Assembly (NCBI GenBank): GCA_028719885.1 | Contig: JAQYLT010000019.1 | Span: 1 to 64,000, forward strand | Source of the DNA: Bacillota bacterium | GTDB taxonomy: Bacteria; Bacillota; Clostridia; Oscillospirales; Oscillospiraceae | Direction of reading: 5' to 3' | Length of the DNA: 64,000 nt | In this document: piece after piece, positions 19,010-26,927 of the stretch | Layout of the letters: the number at the start of each line of letters is the position of its first letter | Position numbering within the stretch: the stretch's first letter is position 1 | The notes under the pieces: generated by a model | The model's database searches: none | Told to the model about the DNA's origin: nothing | Seen by the model: the letters and a program-made list of their open reading frames with translations, nothing else | Position numbers and translations under genes: made by a program

Positions 19010-19117
19010 ATGGAAGAAGAAATGCTGGAACTGTTTCGCAGCCTGCAAGAGGATCAGAAGCAGCTGTTTCTTGAGTATCTGAAACAGTTTGTTTCCGATG
19101 AAGCGGAAGAACAGTAA
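19010..19117 (+). CDS. 35-residue acidic small protein
   Basis: MEEEMLELFRSLQEDQ opens a 35-residue glutamate-rich helical peptide with a strong AAAGGAGG site at 18995-19002. It is followed by a terminator. Similar tiny helical ORFs occur in phage lysogeny regions; the function is unknown. Confidence 0.55.
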   Translation: MEEEMLELFRSLQEDQKQLFLEYLKQFVSDEAEEQ

Positions 19118-19123
19118 TCTGTA

Positions 19124-19162
19124 GCCACCATTTTCGTGATTGTGCGGGAATGGTGGCGCTTT
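19124..19162. terminator. Terminator between the convergent 19010 and 19162 genes
   Basis: GCCACCATT / AATGGTGGC at 19124-19132 and 19149-19157, followed by GCTTTT. Confidence 0.65.
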
Positions 19163-20331
19163 TATGACAGGTCGATTGTGATTAAATCAGAGTAAAAATA
19201 ATCGCTCATTGTGTCCTTGTCAGCAACGTGAATCCTGAATTGCAGTTTTGTGACTTCTTCAATATGCTCCTGAGCAGGGAAGATGAAAGGATTTTTTGAT
19301 GTATTTCCAGGGGTAATATAGACCGGCATCGCATTCATGACAGCGCTGCACATTTGCCCGTTTACAGAACCTTCGTCCAAATAAATCCATAGAGTCTTGT
19401 TTTCCGTTTTGTTCTCAATATCCAAATATACATAAAAACCTTCGATTCCAAATGTTGGCTCAACTTTATTAAAAGAAATCGATACAAAATTGTTATCAAG
19501 TATCATTTCCTTTTTTTCTTTTTCTTCACTTTCTTTTTCTGCTATCGCAGGATATGTTTCTGTGGTTACTGTTGTAGTTCTTTGCGTAGTATGTTTTTTT
19601 GAAGATGGGAAATATCCAAGCAACCATGCAATTAGTGATACGCAGATAATAGCGGGAATAACACGACCTAAGATAGAAGACACGCTCTCCTGATTCTCTT
19701 TTAGAATTTTTTCCACATTGTCTGCGGATATTGGCCTTTTGGGTATAACAGGGTCAGCGTTTAATTTTGCCATTACTTCTGCATACAACTTCGTGTTTTT
19801 CTTGACCTCTTTTTCCTCAATCATACCGTTGGAGTAGCACAACAGGAAGAAGGCGCTGTTCGATAGGAAACTCTTTGTTTGCCCTTTCCTTGTTCCACCA
19901 TATCCTCCGACAATTGCGCCAAGATCGCCGAATAGGAAGCCTCCGAGGACTGCTCCTCCAACAGAAAAGGGCTGTGTGCTTGTATATTTCTGCTCTATAC
20001 CACCGCCGATGGCGACTGTTGTTACTATATACGGTTTCCCTGGTACTACAGGAATATCCAATCCAGACTGCTCTAAGGAGATAAGAAACCGGTCATAAGC
20101 CTTTAGTATGTAGTTTCTCGTAGACCCGTTATTTTTTAGAAGCAAACGTAGTGTGCAAATCTCGTTTGATTCCGAAATATACAAGAAGAACTTCAACCCT
20201 GATATTCTGAACGAGAATTCTCCACCAGGACGCTCTTTGCATCTGTTTCCGCAGATTTGAGTAGCTTTCCGAATTGCTTCAGCAATGGTATTATAATTGC
20301 CTTTTACTGTAAACTGGAAAGAGTAATCCAT
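19162..20331 (-). CDS. Two-segment membrane protein with exported C-terminal domain, unknown
   Basis: 389 residues from the ATG at 20331 (GAAGGTG site). About 110 N-terminal residues are globular, followed by a glycine-zipper-like hydrophobic stretch (VGGAVLGGFLFGDLGAIVGG), a soluble linker, a clear membrane helix (VIPAIICVSLIAWLLGYF) and a roughly 120-residue C-terminal beta-rich domain resembling DUF4352-type extracellular domains. It lies between int and the immunity genes, transcribed apart from the phage modules, which is the usual place for lysogenic cargo such as superinfection exclusion. That role is inference. Confidence 0.7.
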   Translation of the reverse strand: MDYSFQFTVKGNYNTIAEAIRKATQICGNRCKERPGGEFSFRISGLKFFLYISESNEICTLRLLLKNNGSTRNYILKAYDRFLISLEQSGLDIPVVPGKPYIVTTVAIGGGIEQKYTSTQPFSVGGAVLGGFLFGDLGAIVGGYGGTRKGQTKSFLSNSAFFLLCYSNGMIEEKEVKKNTKLYAEVMAKLNADPVIPKRPISADNVEKILKENQESVSSILGRVIPAIICVSLIAWLLGYFPSSKKHTTQRTTTVTTETYPAIAEKESEEKEKKEMILDNNFVSISFNKVEPTFGIEGFYVYLDIENKTENKTLWIYLDEGSVNGQMCSAVMNAMPVYITPGNTSKNPFIFPAQEHIEEVTKLQFRIHVADKDTMSDYFYSDLITIDLS

Positions 20332-20543
20332 AATAGCACCTTCAATTCTATGATATAAATTACAAATTGACATCTACGAAATGATTGCTGAATCCTCTGG
20401 TATAAAATGTCATGAATGCGTTATTATCCACCAAGATATGACAAAACAACGCTCAAGGATATAATATCTTCTTATCAACCACAGTGGAGCTGATAATTAC
20501 CAGAATTTACATGGAGACTTAGCACCAATCATCCGCTACCATT

Positions 20544-21167
20544 GTGGTGGAGGTGTGCAGTATAGAATATACAGATTACAAAAAAGCCAGAGACAAAGCT
20601 TGGGAAGTTTTGATTTCGTGTAGAATTATGTCTTTGCCAGTTGACCTTAATATCGTCCTGGAATACTTCGGAGCGAAGGCATACCCGTATCAAGGAAACT
20701 GGAATCGGATTCAAGCGATAGGGCTTGCTCCTGCCGCAAAAAGAACATCTGGAATGTCCTTTTATCGTGGAAAGGCGCCGGTTATTCTGTATGACAGAAG
20801 CAATGTTCCAGGGAGAATCCGATTTACAATCGCCCACGAGCTTGGACACCTGGCGCTTGGGCATCTTCTACCAGGAGAATATACGGTACAAAATCGGGAG
20901 CCAAGCTCTGCGGATAACCCCTTAGAAGAAGCAGCAAACCGGTTTGCTGTTGACCTGCTGGCGCCGGCTTGCGTGCTATGGGGGATGGACTTACATACAG
21001 CCGAAGAAATAGAGGCGGTATGCGGAATATCCTCTATAGCAGCGCAGTACCGGGCAAAGAGAATGGAACTGCTTTACCAGCGAAACAAATTCCTTTCCAG
21101 CCGGCTGGAGCGGGAGGTGTATCAACAGTTTCTTCCATTCATCACGGAATGGCAGGGCCTTCTGTGA
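20544..21167 (+). CDS. ImmA/IrrE-family metallopeptidase
   Basis: About 207 residues with the zinc-binding motif IAHELGHLALGH and a downstream acidic helix (NPLEEAANRFAVDLLAP), the hallmark of ImmA/IrrE (COG2856) peptidases, which cleave phage or ICE repressors and trigger induction. The start is uncertain: GTG 20544 or GTG 20553. Unusually, it is transcribed towards the repressor gene and the two 3' ends overlap by 26 bases. Confidence 0.88.
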   Translation: MVEVCSIEYTDYKKARDKAWEVLISCRIMSLPVDLNIVLEYFGAKAYPYQGNWNRIQAIGLAPAAKRTSGMSFYRGKAPVILYDRSNVPGRIRFTIAHELGHLALGHLLPGEYTVQNREPSSADNPLEEAANRFAVDLLAPACVLWGMDLHTAEEIEAVCGISSIAAQYRAKRMELLYQRNKFLSSRLEREVYQQFLPFITEWQGLL

Positions 21168-21612
21168 AATCTCCCGGCATTTCTGCATCCGGGTCAGCGC
21201 CGGAGAAGTCAATTGCAGAACCGTCATTGGAAAGAGCGGCAATACGAACCTGCTGGATATGTTCATCCAGGTAGTCGTACAACGCAAGCTGAACCATTTT
21301 CTTTTCTTTCGCCGTAGCCTTATCGTAGGCTTCGGCGATTTTTTGTGCTTCCGGGGAGAGTTTTACTTCTGTAAATTGTTGAACTTGGCTTTCCGTTTTG
21401 CTATTTGACCAACCCATTAAATATTCCGGGGTGGTATGCAGTGCCTTTGCGAGTGCGGCAATTTTATCACGACGCATATTCGCAATCATTCCTGTTTCCC
21501 ATTTACGAACAGTACTTTTACCGACACCAACTTCATTGGCGACTTGCTCTAATGTTAACTTTTGCGATATGCGTAACTGACGGATTTTCTCGGCCATTCC
21601 AATCTCAGTCAT
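21142..21612 (-). CDS. CI-like XRE-family repressor
   Basis: 156 residues. An N-terminal helix-turn-helix (KLTLEQVANEVGVGKSTVRKW, residues about 15-35) is followed by TPEYLMGW, typical of phage CI-like repressors; the C-terminus has no LexA-type peptidase. ATG 21612 follows AAGGAG by nine bases. It is divergent from the Cro-like gene across a region with operator repeats, and should hold the lysogenic state. The ImmA-type neighbour is its probable inactivator. Confidence 0.88.
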   Translation of the reverse strand: MTEIGMAEKIRQLRISQKLTLEQVANEVGVGKSTVRKWETGMIANMRRDKIAALAKALHTTPEYLMGWSNSKTESQVQQFTEVKLSPEAQKIAEAYDKATAKEKKMVQLALYDYLDEHIQQVRIAALSNDGSAIDFSGADPDAEMPGDFTEGPAIP

Positions 21613-21641
21613 ACTTAACACTCCTTACTATGTTACGCCAT

Positions 21642-21671
21642 CAGTATATCATAGATGTGTCTTAAATGCAA
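21642..21671 (-). promoter_or_regulatory. Repressor promoter (PRM-like)
   Basis: On the minus strand: TTGCAT (21671-21666), 18-base spacer, TATACT (21647-21642). It is overlapped by the operator half-site at 21657-21672. Confidence 0.55.
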
Positions 21672-21672
21672 C
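21657..21672. promoter_or_regulatory. Operator half-site O1
   Basis: GTGTCTTAAATGCAAC, one good half of the 16-bp operator, over the repressor promoter. Confidence 0.5.
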
Positions 21673-21696
21673 ATATAATGATAAAAAAATAAATAT

Positions 21697-21712
21697 GTGT
21701 CCTATAGGAAAA
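21697..21712. promoter_or_regulatory. Weak operator O2
   Basis: GTGTCCTATAGGAAAA: a conserved left half with a palindromic centre (TCCTATAGGA), midway between the divergent promoters. Confidence 0.45.
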
Positions 21713-21719
21713 ATAAAGC

Positions 21720-21748
21720 TTGACAATAGATGGAAGTAGTTGTAATAT
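21720..21748 (+). promoter_or_regulatory. Early lytic promoter (PR-like)
   Basis: TTGACA (21720-21725), 17-base spacer, TAATAT (21743-21748). The perfect operator O3 sits over the expected start of transcription. Confidence 0.75.
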
Positions 21749-21752
21749 AAAA

Positions 21753-21768
21753 GTGTCTTATAAGACAC
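21753..21768. promoter_or_regulatory. Perfect palindromic operator O3
   Basis: GTGTCTTATAAGACAC, a perfect 16-bp palindrome at the start of the early transcript, the best candidate repressor binding site. Confidence 0.75.
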
Positions 21769-21787
21769 ATTTCGAGGAGGTGATTAT

Positions 21788-21994
21788 ATGGATGTAGCGC
21801 AGCTTGAGTATGAAATGAAGCGCAAGAAAGTCAGTAAGGGTGATATGTGCAAAAAGCTTGGTATTTCAAGGTCTGCATTTTACCGAAAGTGCAACGGACG
21901 GTCTGAATTCACCCAGAGCGAAATTCAGAAAATTGCGACTATCTTGGAGCTAAAAGACCTTGCACCTATTTTTTTTAACGAAAAAGTGTCTTAA
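21788..21994 (+). CDS. Cro-like helix-turn-helix protein
   Basis: 68 residues with an HTH (KGDMCKKLGISRSAFYRKCNG) of the XRE/Cro class and a strong AGGAGGTGAT site. It is the first gene of the rightward early operon, opposite the repressor. Its stop codon lies inside another operator-like repeat (21986-22001). Confidence 0.75.
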   Translation: MDVAQLEYEMKRKKVSKGDMCKKLGISRSAFYRKCNGRSEFTQSEIQKIATILELKDLAPIFFNEKVS

Positions 21995-22001
21995 AGGACA
22001 C
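21986..22001. promoter_or_regulatory. Operator O4 overlapping the cro stop codon
   Basis: GTGTCTTAAAGGACAC, a near-perfect copy of O3 (two changes), spanning the TAA at 21992-21994. Confidence 0.55.
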
Positions 22002-22026
22002 TAAGAAAGGAAAGGAGCAAATACAC

Positions 22027-22191
22027 ATGATGACTGCGGCTGACCTTGAAAAAATGCCCCAGCATCAAAAGGATGCGATTAGCGCCTGGGTTATTGACAT
22101 GACAAAAAAACTGTTCGCTCAACCCGGCGTTGAGGAGGAATACCAGAGATGGCTTGCAGAGCGCCGAGCCAGGATGGCAAATGTGAAATAA
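22027..22191 (+). CDS. 54-residue phage protein, unknown
   Basis: Starts ATGATGACTGCG after an AAGGAG site. It is helical and charged at the C-terminus (AERRARMANVK). No family is recognised. It lies in the early operon directly after cro. Confidence 0.5.
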   Translation: MMTAADLEKMPQHQKDAISAWVIDMTKKLFAQPGVEEEYQRWLAERRARMANVK

Positions 22192-22204
22192 AGGATGGTG
22201 ACCC

Positions 22205-22408
22205 ATGGCAAAAACGAATGAACGGTTGTTTACCAGGGAACAGGCAGCGGAACGCCTTGGTATTTCGCTGTCTACCCTTGATGCAGAGAGAAAAAGCGGA
22301 AACATTGGTTACATCCAGCGAAAGCGGCGGGGAAAGGTATGGATTACCGAGCAACATATCCAGGATTACTTAAACCAATGGAATCACGACAGAAAAAGGA
22401 GGAAATGA
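22205..22408 (+). CDS. Excisionase/MerR-like DNA-binding protein
   Basis: 67 residues: LFTREQAAERLGISLSTLDA and a wing ending KVWITEQHIQDYL, the layout of small winged-helix Xis-type proteins. It may act as the recombination directionality factor for the serine integrase or as a regulator; which one cannot be decided from sequence. It overlaps the next gene by ATGA. Confidence 0.65.
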   Translation: MAKTNERLFTREQAAERLGISLSTLDAERKSGNIGYIQRKRRGKVWITEQHIQDYLNQWNHDRKRRK

Positions 22409-22410
22409 GC

Positions 22411-22851
22411 ATGACGAAAGAAGAAGCCATGAAGTGCCGGTATGTCGCAAAGATGTACCGTGATCTCCAGAAGGAGAACGAAAAGCTCAGACGTGAGCTG
22501 GATGAAAAGAACCGCATTGATCTTCGGATGAATGTGGAGGATGAACAGGTGTTTTCGCTTATTAAGTGCCAGAAACCTGTTCATGGATATGTTTCCGTAG
22601 TTCATTCTCCAGTGAAACCGGTTTTTGACTTTGACACAGCCGAGATCGAGCCGGTGGATGCCGAGTTCATCTGCACCGAAGAACAGGGCGGCAGATCGGA
22701 GGCCAGTCTTGGCTACCTGGCCAGGTTCGGTATCTTCGTCCTTCTGGAAAGCGCTGTCTGGCTGGCACACCACCTCGGCTGGATCGACCTGATTATGGCG
22801 ATGGGGCTGTCTTTGTTCGTGTTCCTGTTTTCCAGGATGCGGATTTTCTGA
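22411..22851 (+). CDS. Phage membrane protein with coiled coil
   Basis: 146 residues. The N-terminal coiled coil (AKMYRDLQKENEKLRREL) is followed by about 50 soluble residues and two C-terminal membrane segments. ATG 22411 is eight bases after AGGAGG; ATG 22405 is the alternative. The function is unknown. Confidence 0.55.
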   Translation: MTKEEAMKCRYVAKMYRDLQKENEKLRRELDEKNRIDLRMNVEDEQVFSLIKCQKPVHGYVSVVHSPVKPVFDFDTAEIEPVDAEFICTEEQGGRSEASLGYLARFGIFVLLESAVWLAHHLGWIDLIMAMGLSLFVFLFSRMRIF

Positions 22852-23060
22852 TGAAGCGGTGCCGTATCTGCCACAGGCAGCTCCGGGATGCCGAATCCAT
22901 ACGGATTGGCATTGGTCCTGTTTGCCGCTCCCGGCTCCACAGGCGCAAAAAGTCCAGCAGCCGAAAGATACAGGAATCCGAGAACATGACCCTGTGGGAG
23001 CTGCTGGAAGGCGGAGAGGAGGATAAAACGGAAGATATGTATTTACCCTGCGGAATATGA
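22851..23060 (+). CDS. Small zinc-binding protein (DUF6011-like)
   Basis: 69 residues opening CRICHRQLRDAESIRIGIGPVC, the C-x2-C...GIGPxC pattern of the DUF6011 family found in phages and plasmids. Function unknown. Confidence 0.65.
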   Translation: MKRCRICHRQLRDAESIRIGIGPVCRSRLHRRKKSSSRKIQESENMTLWELLEGGEEDKTEDMYLPCGI

Positions 23061-23142
23061 AAAGAAGCCCACCGGCGAACCGGCGAGCCCTTAAGCAATC
23101 ATATTCTAGCACAACCCACCAAAGAAAGCAAGGAGAAAACCA

Positions 23143-23418
23143 ATGTGCATGAATATCCCTGATGCCCCGGATATTGACCGGGTACTTCTAACCGGCTATC
23201 CCGAGCCATTACAACCACATTCCATCCAATGCGAATACTGCGGCAAGGAACTTTTTGGAGAAGATTCTGTATTCAGCTATGACGGAGATCTTGTTTGCGA
23301 CTGCTGCTTTCTGAATCAGATCCAGGAGGACTTACTTGCGGAAGATATTGCTAGAAAGCTTGGCTTCCGGGTGCTTACCGCAAGCCGGGCAGCAGAAGAA
23401 CAGGAGGAAAAGGAATGA
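23143..23418 (+). CDS. Zinc-ribbon phage protein
   Basis: 91 residues with CEYCGKELFGEDSV and CDCC, a four-cysteine ribbon. The gene overlaps the next start. Function unknown. Confidence 0.6.
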   Translation: MCMNIPDAPDIDRVLLTGYPEPLQPHSIQCEYCGKELFGEDSVFSYDGDLVCDCCFLNQIQEDLLAEDIARKLGFRVLTASRAAEEQEEKE

Positions 23419-23792
23419 AAGGAATCGTCATCACCACCGGCAACGAATTAAGCGTCCAGGATTTTGGTGAACCGCTTTATCAGACCATCGGCAAGGTGGT
23501 GGGTGGGTACATCGAAGTCGTGCATCCAAAGGGACTTCCAGAACCCTACTGCATGGTTGTCAACGAAGAAGGGCTCCTGGAAAATCTTCCGGCCAATCCC
23601 ATGGGATGCTACCTGTATCAGACGCATATCCATGGATGCCCGATTGTCGGAAACCTGGTGATTATGAAAACCGGCATGACCCCGTATGGGATGGACCTTG
23701 TCGGGCTCAGCGATCTGGAAATTGGCCGCCTGACAGAAACCCTGCTGCACTGCCCCTGGCCGGTTCTGCATAGAAAGGAGGCAATGGTTTGA
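23415..23792 (+). CDS. DUF3846-type phage protein
   Basis: 125 residues. IGKVVGGYIEVV, a central NEEGLLENLPANP and C-terminal GCPIVGNLVI match the DUF3846 layout, a domain of unknown function common in phage and conjugative regions. It is in a tightly overlapping early operon. Confidence 0.65.
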   Translation: MKGIVITTGNELSVQDFGEPLYQTIGKVVGGYIEVVHPKGLPEPYCMVVNEEGLLENLPANPMGCYLYQTHIHGCPIVGNLVIMKTGMTPYGMDLVGLSDLEIGRLTETLLHCPWPVLHRKEAMV

Positions 23793-24052
23793 TGCGGTTC
23801 TTTTTCACATATGGAGCGGAAGGTCAGCCGTTTTGCGGAGGCTGGACGGAGGTTATTGCACCTGATTTTGAATCGGCGTGCAGCCTGTTCCGGGCTTTCC
23901 ATCCCTGCAAGGATGGTAATTTACTAAATTGCGCCGGTGTTTATCCCGAGGAACGGTTCGAGAAAACGTCCATGTTCGCAAGCGGCAATTTCGGGAAGCG
24001 CTGCTGGGAGAAAATCTTCGTCCGCAGAGCATTTGCAGAGAAACAGGAGTGA
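23792..24052 (+). CDS. Phage protein, unknown
   Basis: 86 residues beginning MRFFFTYGAEGQPFCGGW. It resembles small phage proteins next to recombination genes but has no known function. Start 23792 overlaps the preceding stop. Confidence 0.55.
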   Translation: MRFFFTYGAEGQPFCGGWTEVIAPDFESACSLFRAFHPCKDGNLLNCAGVYPEERFEKTSMFASGNFGKRCWEKIFVRRAFAEKQE

Positions 24053-24056
24053 GTAC

Positions 24057-24992
24057 ATGGAAAACACAGAAATTATCGTTGTGAAGCAACTTCCTATCAT
24101 TGAGGAGCAGCTTCGCACGGTCCAGCAGAACATCCAGGCACTGGTAAATGAAGTCCTCGCAATGGATTGTACCGAGGACACCTACAAGGAAGTTAAAAAA
24201 GCCAGGGCAGACCTCAACGCTCAGTTTAAGGAGCTGGAAGCCCGCCGGAAGGCGGTCAAATCCCAGATTGAGGCCCCTTATAAAGCCTTCGAGACGGTAT
24301 ATAAATCCTGCGCCGGCGACATCTTCGCAGATGCAGACCGCCAGCTGGCTAAAAAAATCCGAGCCGTTGAGGACGGCCTGCGCGAGAAGAGGGCCGCTGC
24401 AGTCCGGGCCTATTTCGAGGAGTACCGGGAAAGCCTTAATCTCCCGGCTGATCTTGCGGACTATCGATATGCAGGAATCAATGTCACCCTTTCTGCTACA
24501 GAGAAGTCTTTGAAAGCACAAGCGAAGGAGTTCCTTGACCGGATCCGGGATGATCTCTCCCTGATTGCCGCTCAGCCTGATCCTGACGAGGTGCTTGCGG
24601 AGTACAGAGAATGTCGAAATGTCGCAGGGGCTGTGCAGATCGTCCGTGACCGCCATACCAGAATTGAAGCAGAGCGGCGCCGCCGGGAGGAAGAGCAGGA
24701 AGCCCTTCGGAAGGCGCAGGAACACGCCGCCGAGGTAGAGCAGGCAATTGAGGAAGAAGATCAACTTACCATGCCGGAGCCTACGGAAGCTACTGCCGAC
24801 GAGTTCCATGCTCCCGTTGCTGAACCCACCCCCGAAGAAAACGGCCCGTATGAAGCCCGTGTGGAGCCTGAATCCACTGCTGAAAAGATGTATCCGATTA
24901 CGATTAAAGTTACCGGAACCATCGAACAACTGAAAGCACTAAAAAAATTTATGATTGAAGGAGGAATAAACTATGTCCAACTCTTCGACTAA
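24057..24992 (+). CDS. DUF1351 protein, RecT-associated
   Basis: 311 residues, almost wholly coiled-coil from residue 10 to about 235, then an acidic proline-rich linker and a small C-terminal beta domain. The architecture and position immediately before recT are those of DUF1351 proteins of Firmicutes phages. It overlaps recT by 20 bases. A role in recombination is inferred from context. Confidence 0.75.
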   Translation: MENTEIIVVKQLPIIEEQLRTVQQNIQALVNEVLAMDCTEDTYKEVKKARADLNAQFKELEARRKAVKSQIEAPYKAFETVYKSCAGDIFADADRQLAKKIRAVEDGLREKRAAAVRAYFEEYRESLNLPADLADYRYAGINVTLSATEKSLKAQAKEFLDRIRDDLSLIAAQPDPDEVLAEYRECRNVAGAVQIVRDRHTRIEAERRRREEEQEALRKAQEHAAEVEQAIEEEDQLTMPEPTEATADEFHAPVAEPTPEENGPYEARVEPESTAEKMYPITIKVTGTIEQLKALKKFMIEGGINYVQLFD

Positions 24993-25878
24993 CCTTACTA
25001 CCCAGAAGCAGCAGCCCCGGTTTTCTGTGGCTATTACCTCGAAAACCTATCAGGACATGATTGCCAATACCCTGCGTGACCCCCAGCGGCAGAAACGGTT
25101 TGTAGCTTCCATCACCTCTGCGGTGGCGGTCAATCCGGAACTTCAGAAGTGCGAAGCCAGCACGATCCTCGCCGGTGCCCTCCTGGGCGAATCCCTCAAC
25201 CTGTCTCCGTCTCCCCAGCTGGGCCAGTACTATCTGGTTCCGTTCAAGCAGAAGGAGAAGAAAGACCGTGCCGGCAATGTGATTTCCCCGGAAACCACAA
25301 AGGCAACCTTCGTCTTGGGCTACAAGGGTTATATCCAACTTGCCCTGCGGAGCGGTGCTTATAAGGATCTGGATGTCATTGTAATCAAGGAGGGCGAGTA
25401 CCTGGGCAAGGACAAGACCACCGGCCGCCCGCTTTTTGAGTTCATGGAGGACGATGATGCATGGGAGAAGGCTCCCACCATCGGCTACATGGCGTACTTT
25501 GAGTACCTCAATGGGTTCCGAAAGGTTATCTACTGGTCGAAGGAGAAGATGATGCGTCATGCAGACCAGTATTCTCCGGCTTTCTCCGCTGCGGCATACA
25601 AGAAACTGCAGGCAGGCGAGATTCCCGAAAAGGACCTCTGGAAGTACAGCAGCTTCTGGTACAAGTCCTTCGATGACATGGCAAAGAAAACTTTGCTCCG
25701 GCAGCTGATTTCCAAGTGGGGCATTATGTCCACGGAAATGGTTCAGGCTATGGACGACGACAATTCGCTGAATGACATGAGCGGAGATCAGCTCATTACC
25801 ACCCCGGAGGACGCCATTCCCATTGACCAGCCAGAAGCGGTTGATGTTGTGGAGAACGTCAGCCTGGATACGCTGTAA
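24973..25878 (+). CDS. recT: RecT single-strand annealing protein
   Basis: 301 residues with the RecT core: LAGALLGESLNLSPSPQLGQYYLVPF, FVLGYKGYIQLALRSG and the C-terminal DDMAKKTLLRQLISKWG. RecT binds single strands and anneals them to complementary DNA during phage recombination. The expected partner exonuclease RecE is absent; an MBL hydrolase takes that place. Confidence 0.95.
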   Translation: MSNSSTNLTTQKQQPRFSVAITSKTYQDMIANTLRDPQRQKRFVASITSAVAVNPELQKCEASTILAGALLGESLNLSPSPQLGQYYLVPFKQKEKKDRAGNVISPETTKATFVLGYKGYIQLALRSGAYKDLDVIVIKEGEYLGKDKTTGRPLFEFMEDDDAWEKAPTIGYMAYFEYLNGFRKVIYWSKEKMMRHADQYSPAFSAAAYKKLQAGEIPEKDLWKYSSFWYKSFDDMAKKTLLRQLISKWGIMSTEMVQAMDDDNSLNDMSGDQLITTPEDAIPIDQPEAVDVVENVSLDTL

Positions 25879-26540
25879 TGATCAGTTACAACATTCTTTC
25901 CACCGGCTCTAAGGGGAACGCCGTAATCATACACGACTTCGTCCTGATCGACTGCGGCGTTCCATACCGCATGATTCAGCCCTACATAAGCCAGTTAAAG
26001 ATTGTCTTGCTCACGCACATCCATTCTGACCACTTCCGGGCAAGCACAATCCGGAGGATCTCAGCCGAAAGACCAAAGGTGCGCTTCGCCTGTGGTCGCT
26101 GGCTTGCCCCTGATCTTGCGAAAGTTGGAGTACCCACATCCAATATCGATATTTTGGAACCAAGCGTGATGTATGGCTATGGCCTGTTGAACATCATCCC
26201 TGTTCCTCTTGTACACAATGTTCCGAACATTGGATATAAGCTCCACTTCCGGGATGGAAAGGTATTCTACGCTACGGACACCAACAGCCTGAACGGGATC
26301 AGGGCCCACAATTATGACCTGTACATGGTTGAAGCCAACTATGAAGATGAAGTCATCCAGCAGAAGATATCCGAAAAGAAAGCTGCTGGCGAGTATGCCT
26401 ATGAAGTCCAGGTGCTTAAAAACCATCTGAGCAAGCAGAAGTGTGACGATTGGCTCTACGCCAATATGTCGCCGCACAGCGAGTATGTCTATCTGCATTG
26501 CCATGAGGATAAGCCGGAGGATGTATGCGAGGAAAACTGA
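25878..26540 (+). CDS. MBL-fold metallohydrolase (predicted nuclease)
   Basis: 220 residues. THIHSDHF is the metallo-beta-lactamase motif, with an N-terminal STGSKGNAVII and a later ATDTNSL and KNHLSKQ. YycJ/WalJ-like MBL proteins with the GSKGN start are frequently found next to recT in phages and may supply the 5'-3' exonuclease function. Its first base is the last base of recT. Confidence 0.8.
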   Translation: MISYNILSTGSKGNAVIIHDFVLIDCGVPYRMIQPYISQLKIVLLTHIHSDHFRASTIRRISAERPKVRFACGRWLAPDLAKVGVPTSNIDILEPSVMYGYGLLNIIPVPLVHNVPNIGYKLHFRDGKVFYATDTNSLNGIRAHNYDLYMVEANYEDEVIQQKISEKKAAGEYAYEVQVLKNHLSKQKCDDWLYANMSPHSEYVYLHCHEDKPEDVCEEN

Positions 26541-26677
26541 AAGACCTTACTTTTGGTCGTGATGGAGAGCAGAATATCACGATTACAGTAAACGGGGACT
26601 TCCGGGACGAATTTGACCGACTGAAAGGGCAGGACATTAATCTGGAAGTCAAACGGTGGCGGACACCCCAGAAATGA
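26525..26677 (+). CDS. 50-residue phage protein, unknown
   Basis: ATG 26525 follows GGAGG at 26516-26520 and overlaps the MBL gene's end. It has an alternating strand pattern (QNITITVNGDF) and basic end. Function unknown. Confidence 0.5.
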   Translation: MRGKLKDLTFGRDGEQNITITVNGDFRDEFDRLKGQDINLEVKRWRTPQK

Positions 26678-26733
26678 TTGCCCGGTACAAATCTATCTGG
26701 AACCCATAATCTACCGAAAAGGAGGAATGAACA

Positions 26734-26925
26734 ATGATTGAGGAAACATACCCCGGCGAAGTCAGGCCTGATACGGTCATTATTTCGCCTGACGAATATG
26801 CGGATTTGGTTCGGGCGGCTGCCATGCTGGATGCCATCGTGATTATGGCAGTCAACTACGGTAGCAAAAACCCGCTCTATCTTACCATTGCCAAGGAGCG
26901 AAATCTCCTCGGATCGGAGGACTGA
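26734..26925 (+). CDS. 63-residue phage protein, unknown
   Basis: AGGAGG site, mixed helical sequence with ISPDEYADLVRAAAMLDAIV. No family recognised; early operon. Confidence 0.5.
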   Translation: MIEETYPGEVRPDTVIISPDEYADLVRAAAMLDAIVIMAVNYGSKNPLYLTIAKERNLLGSED

Positions 26926-26927
26926 GT

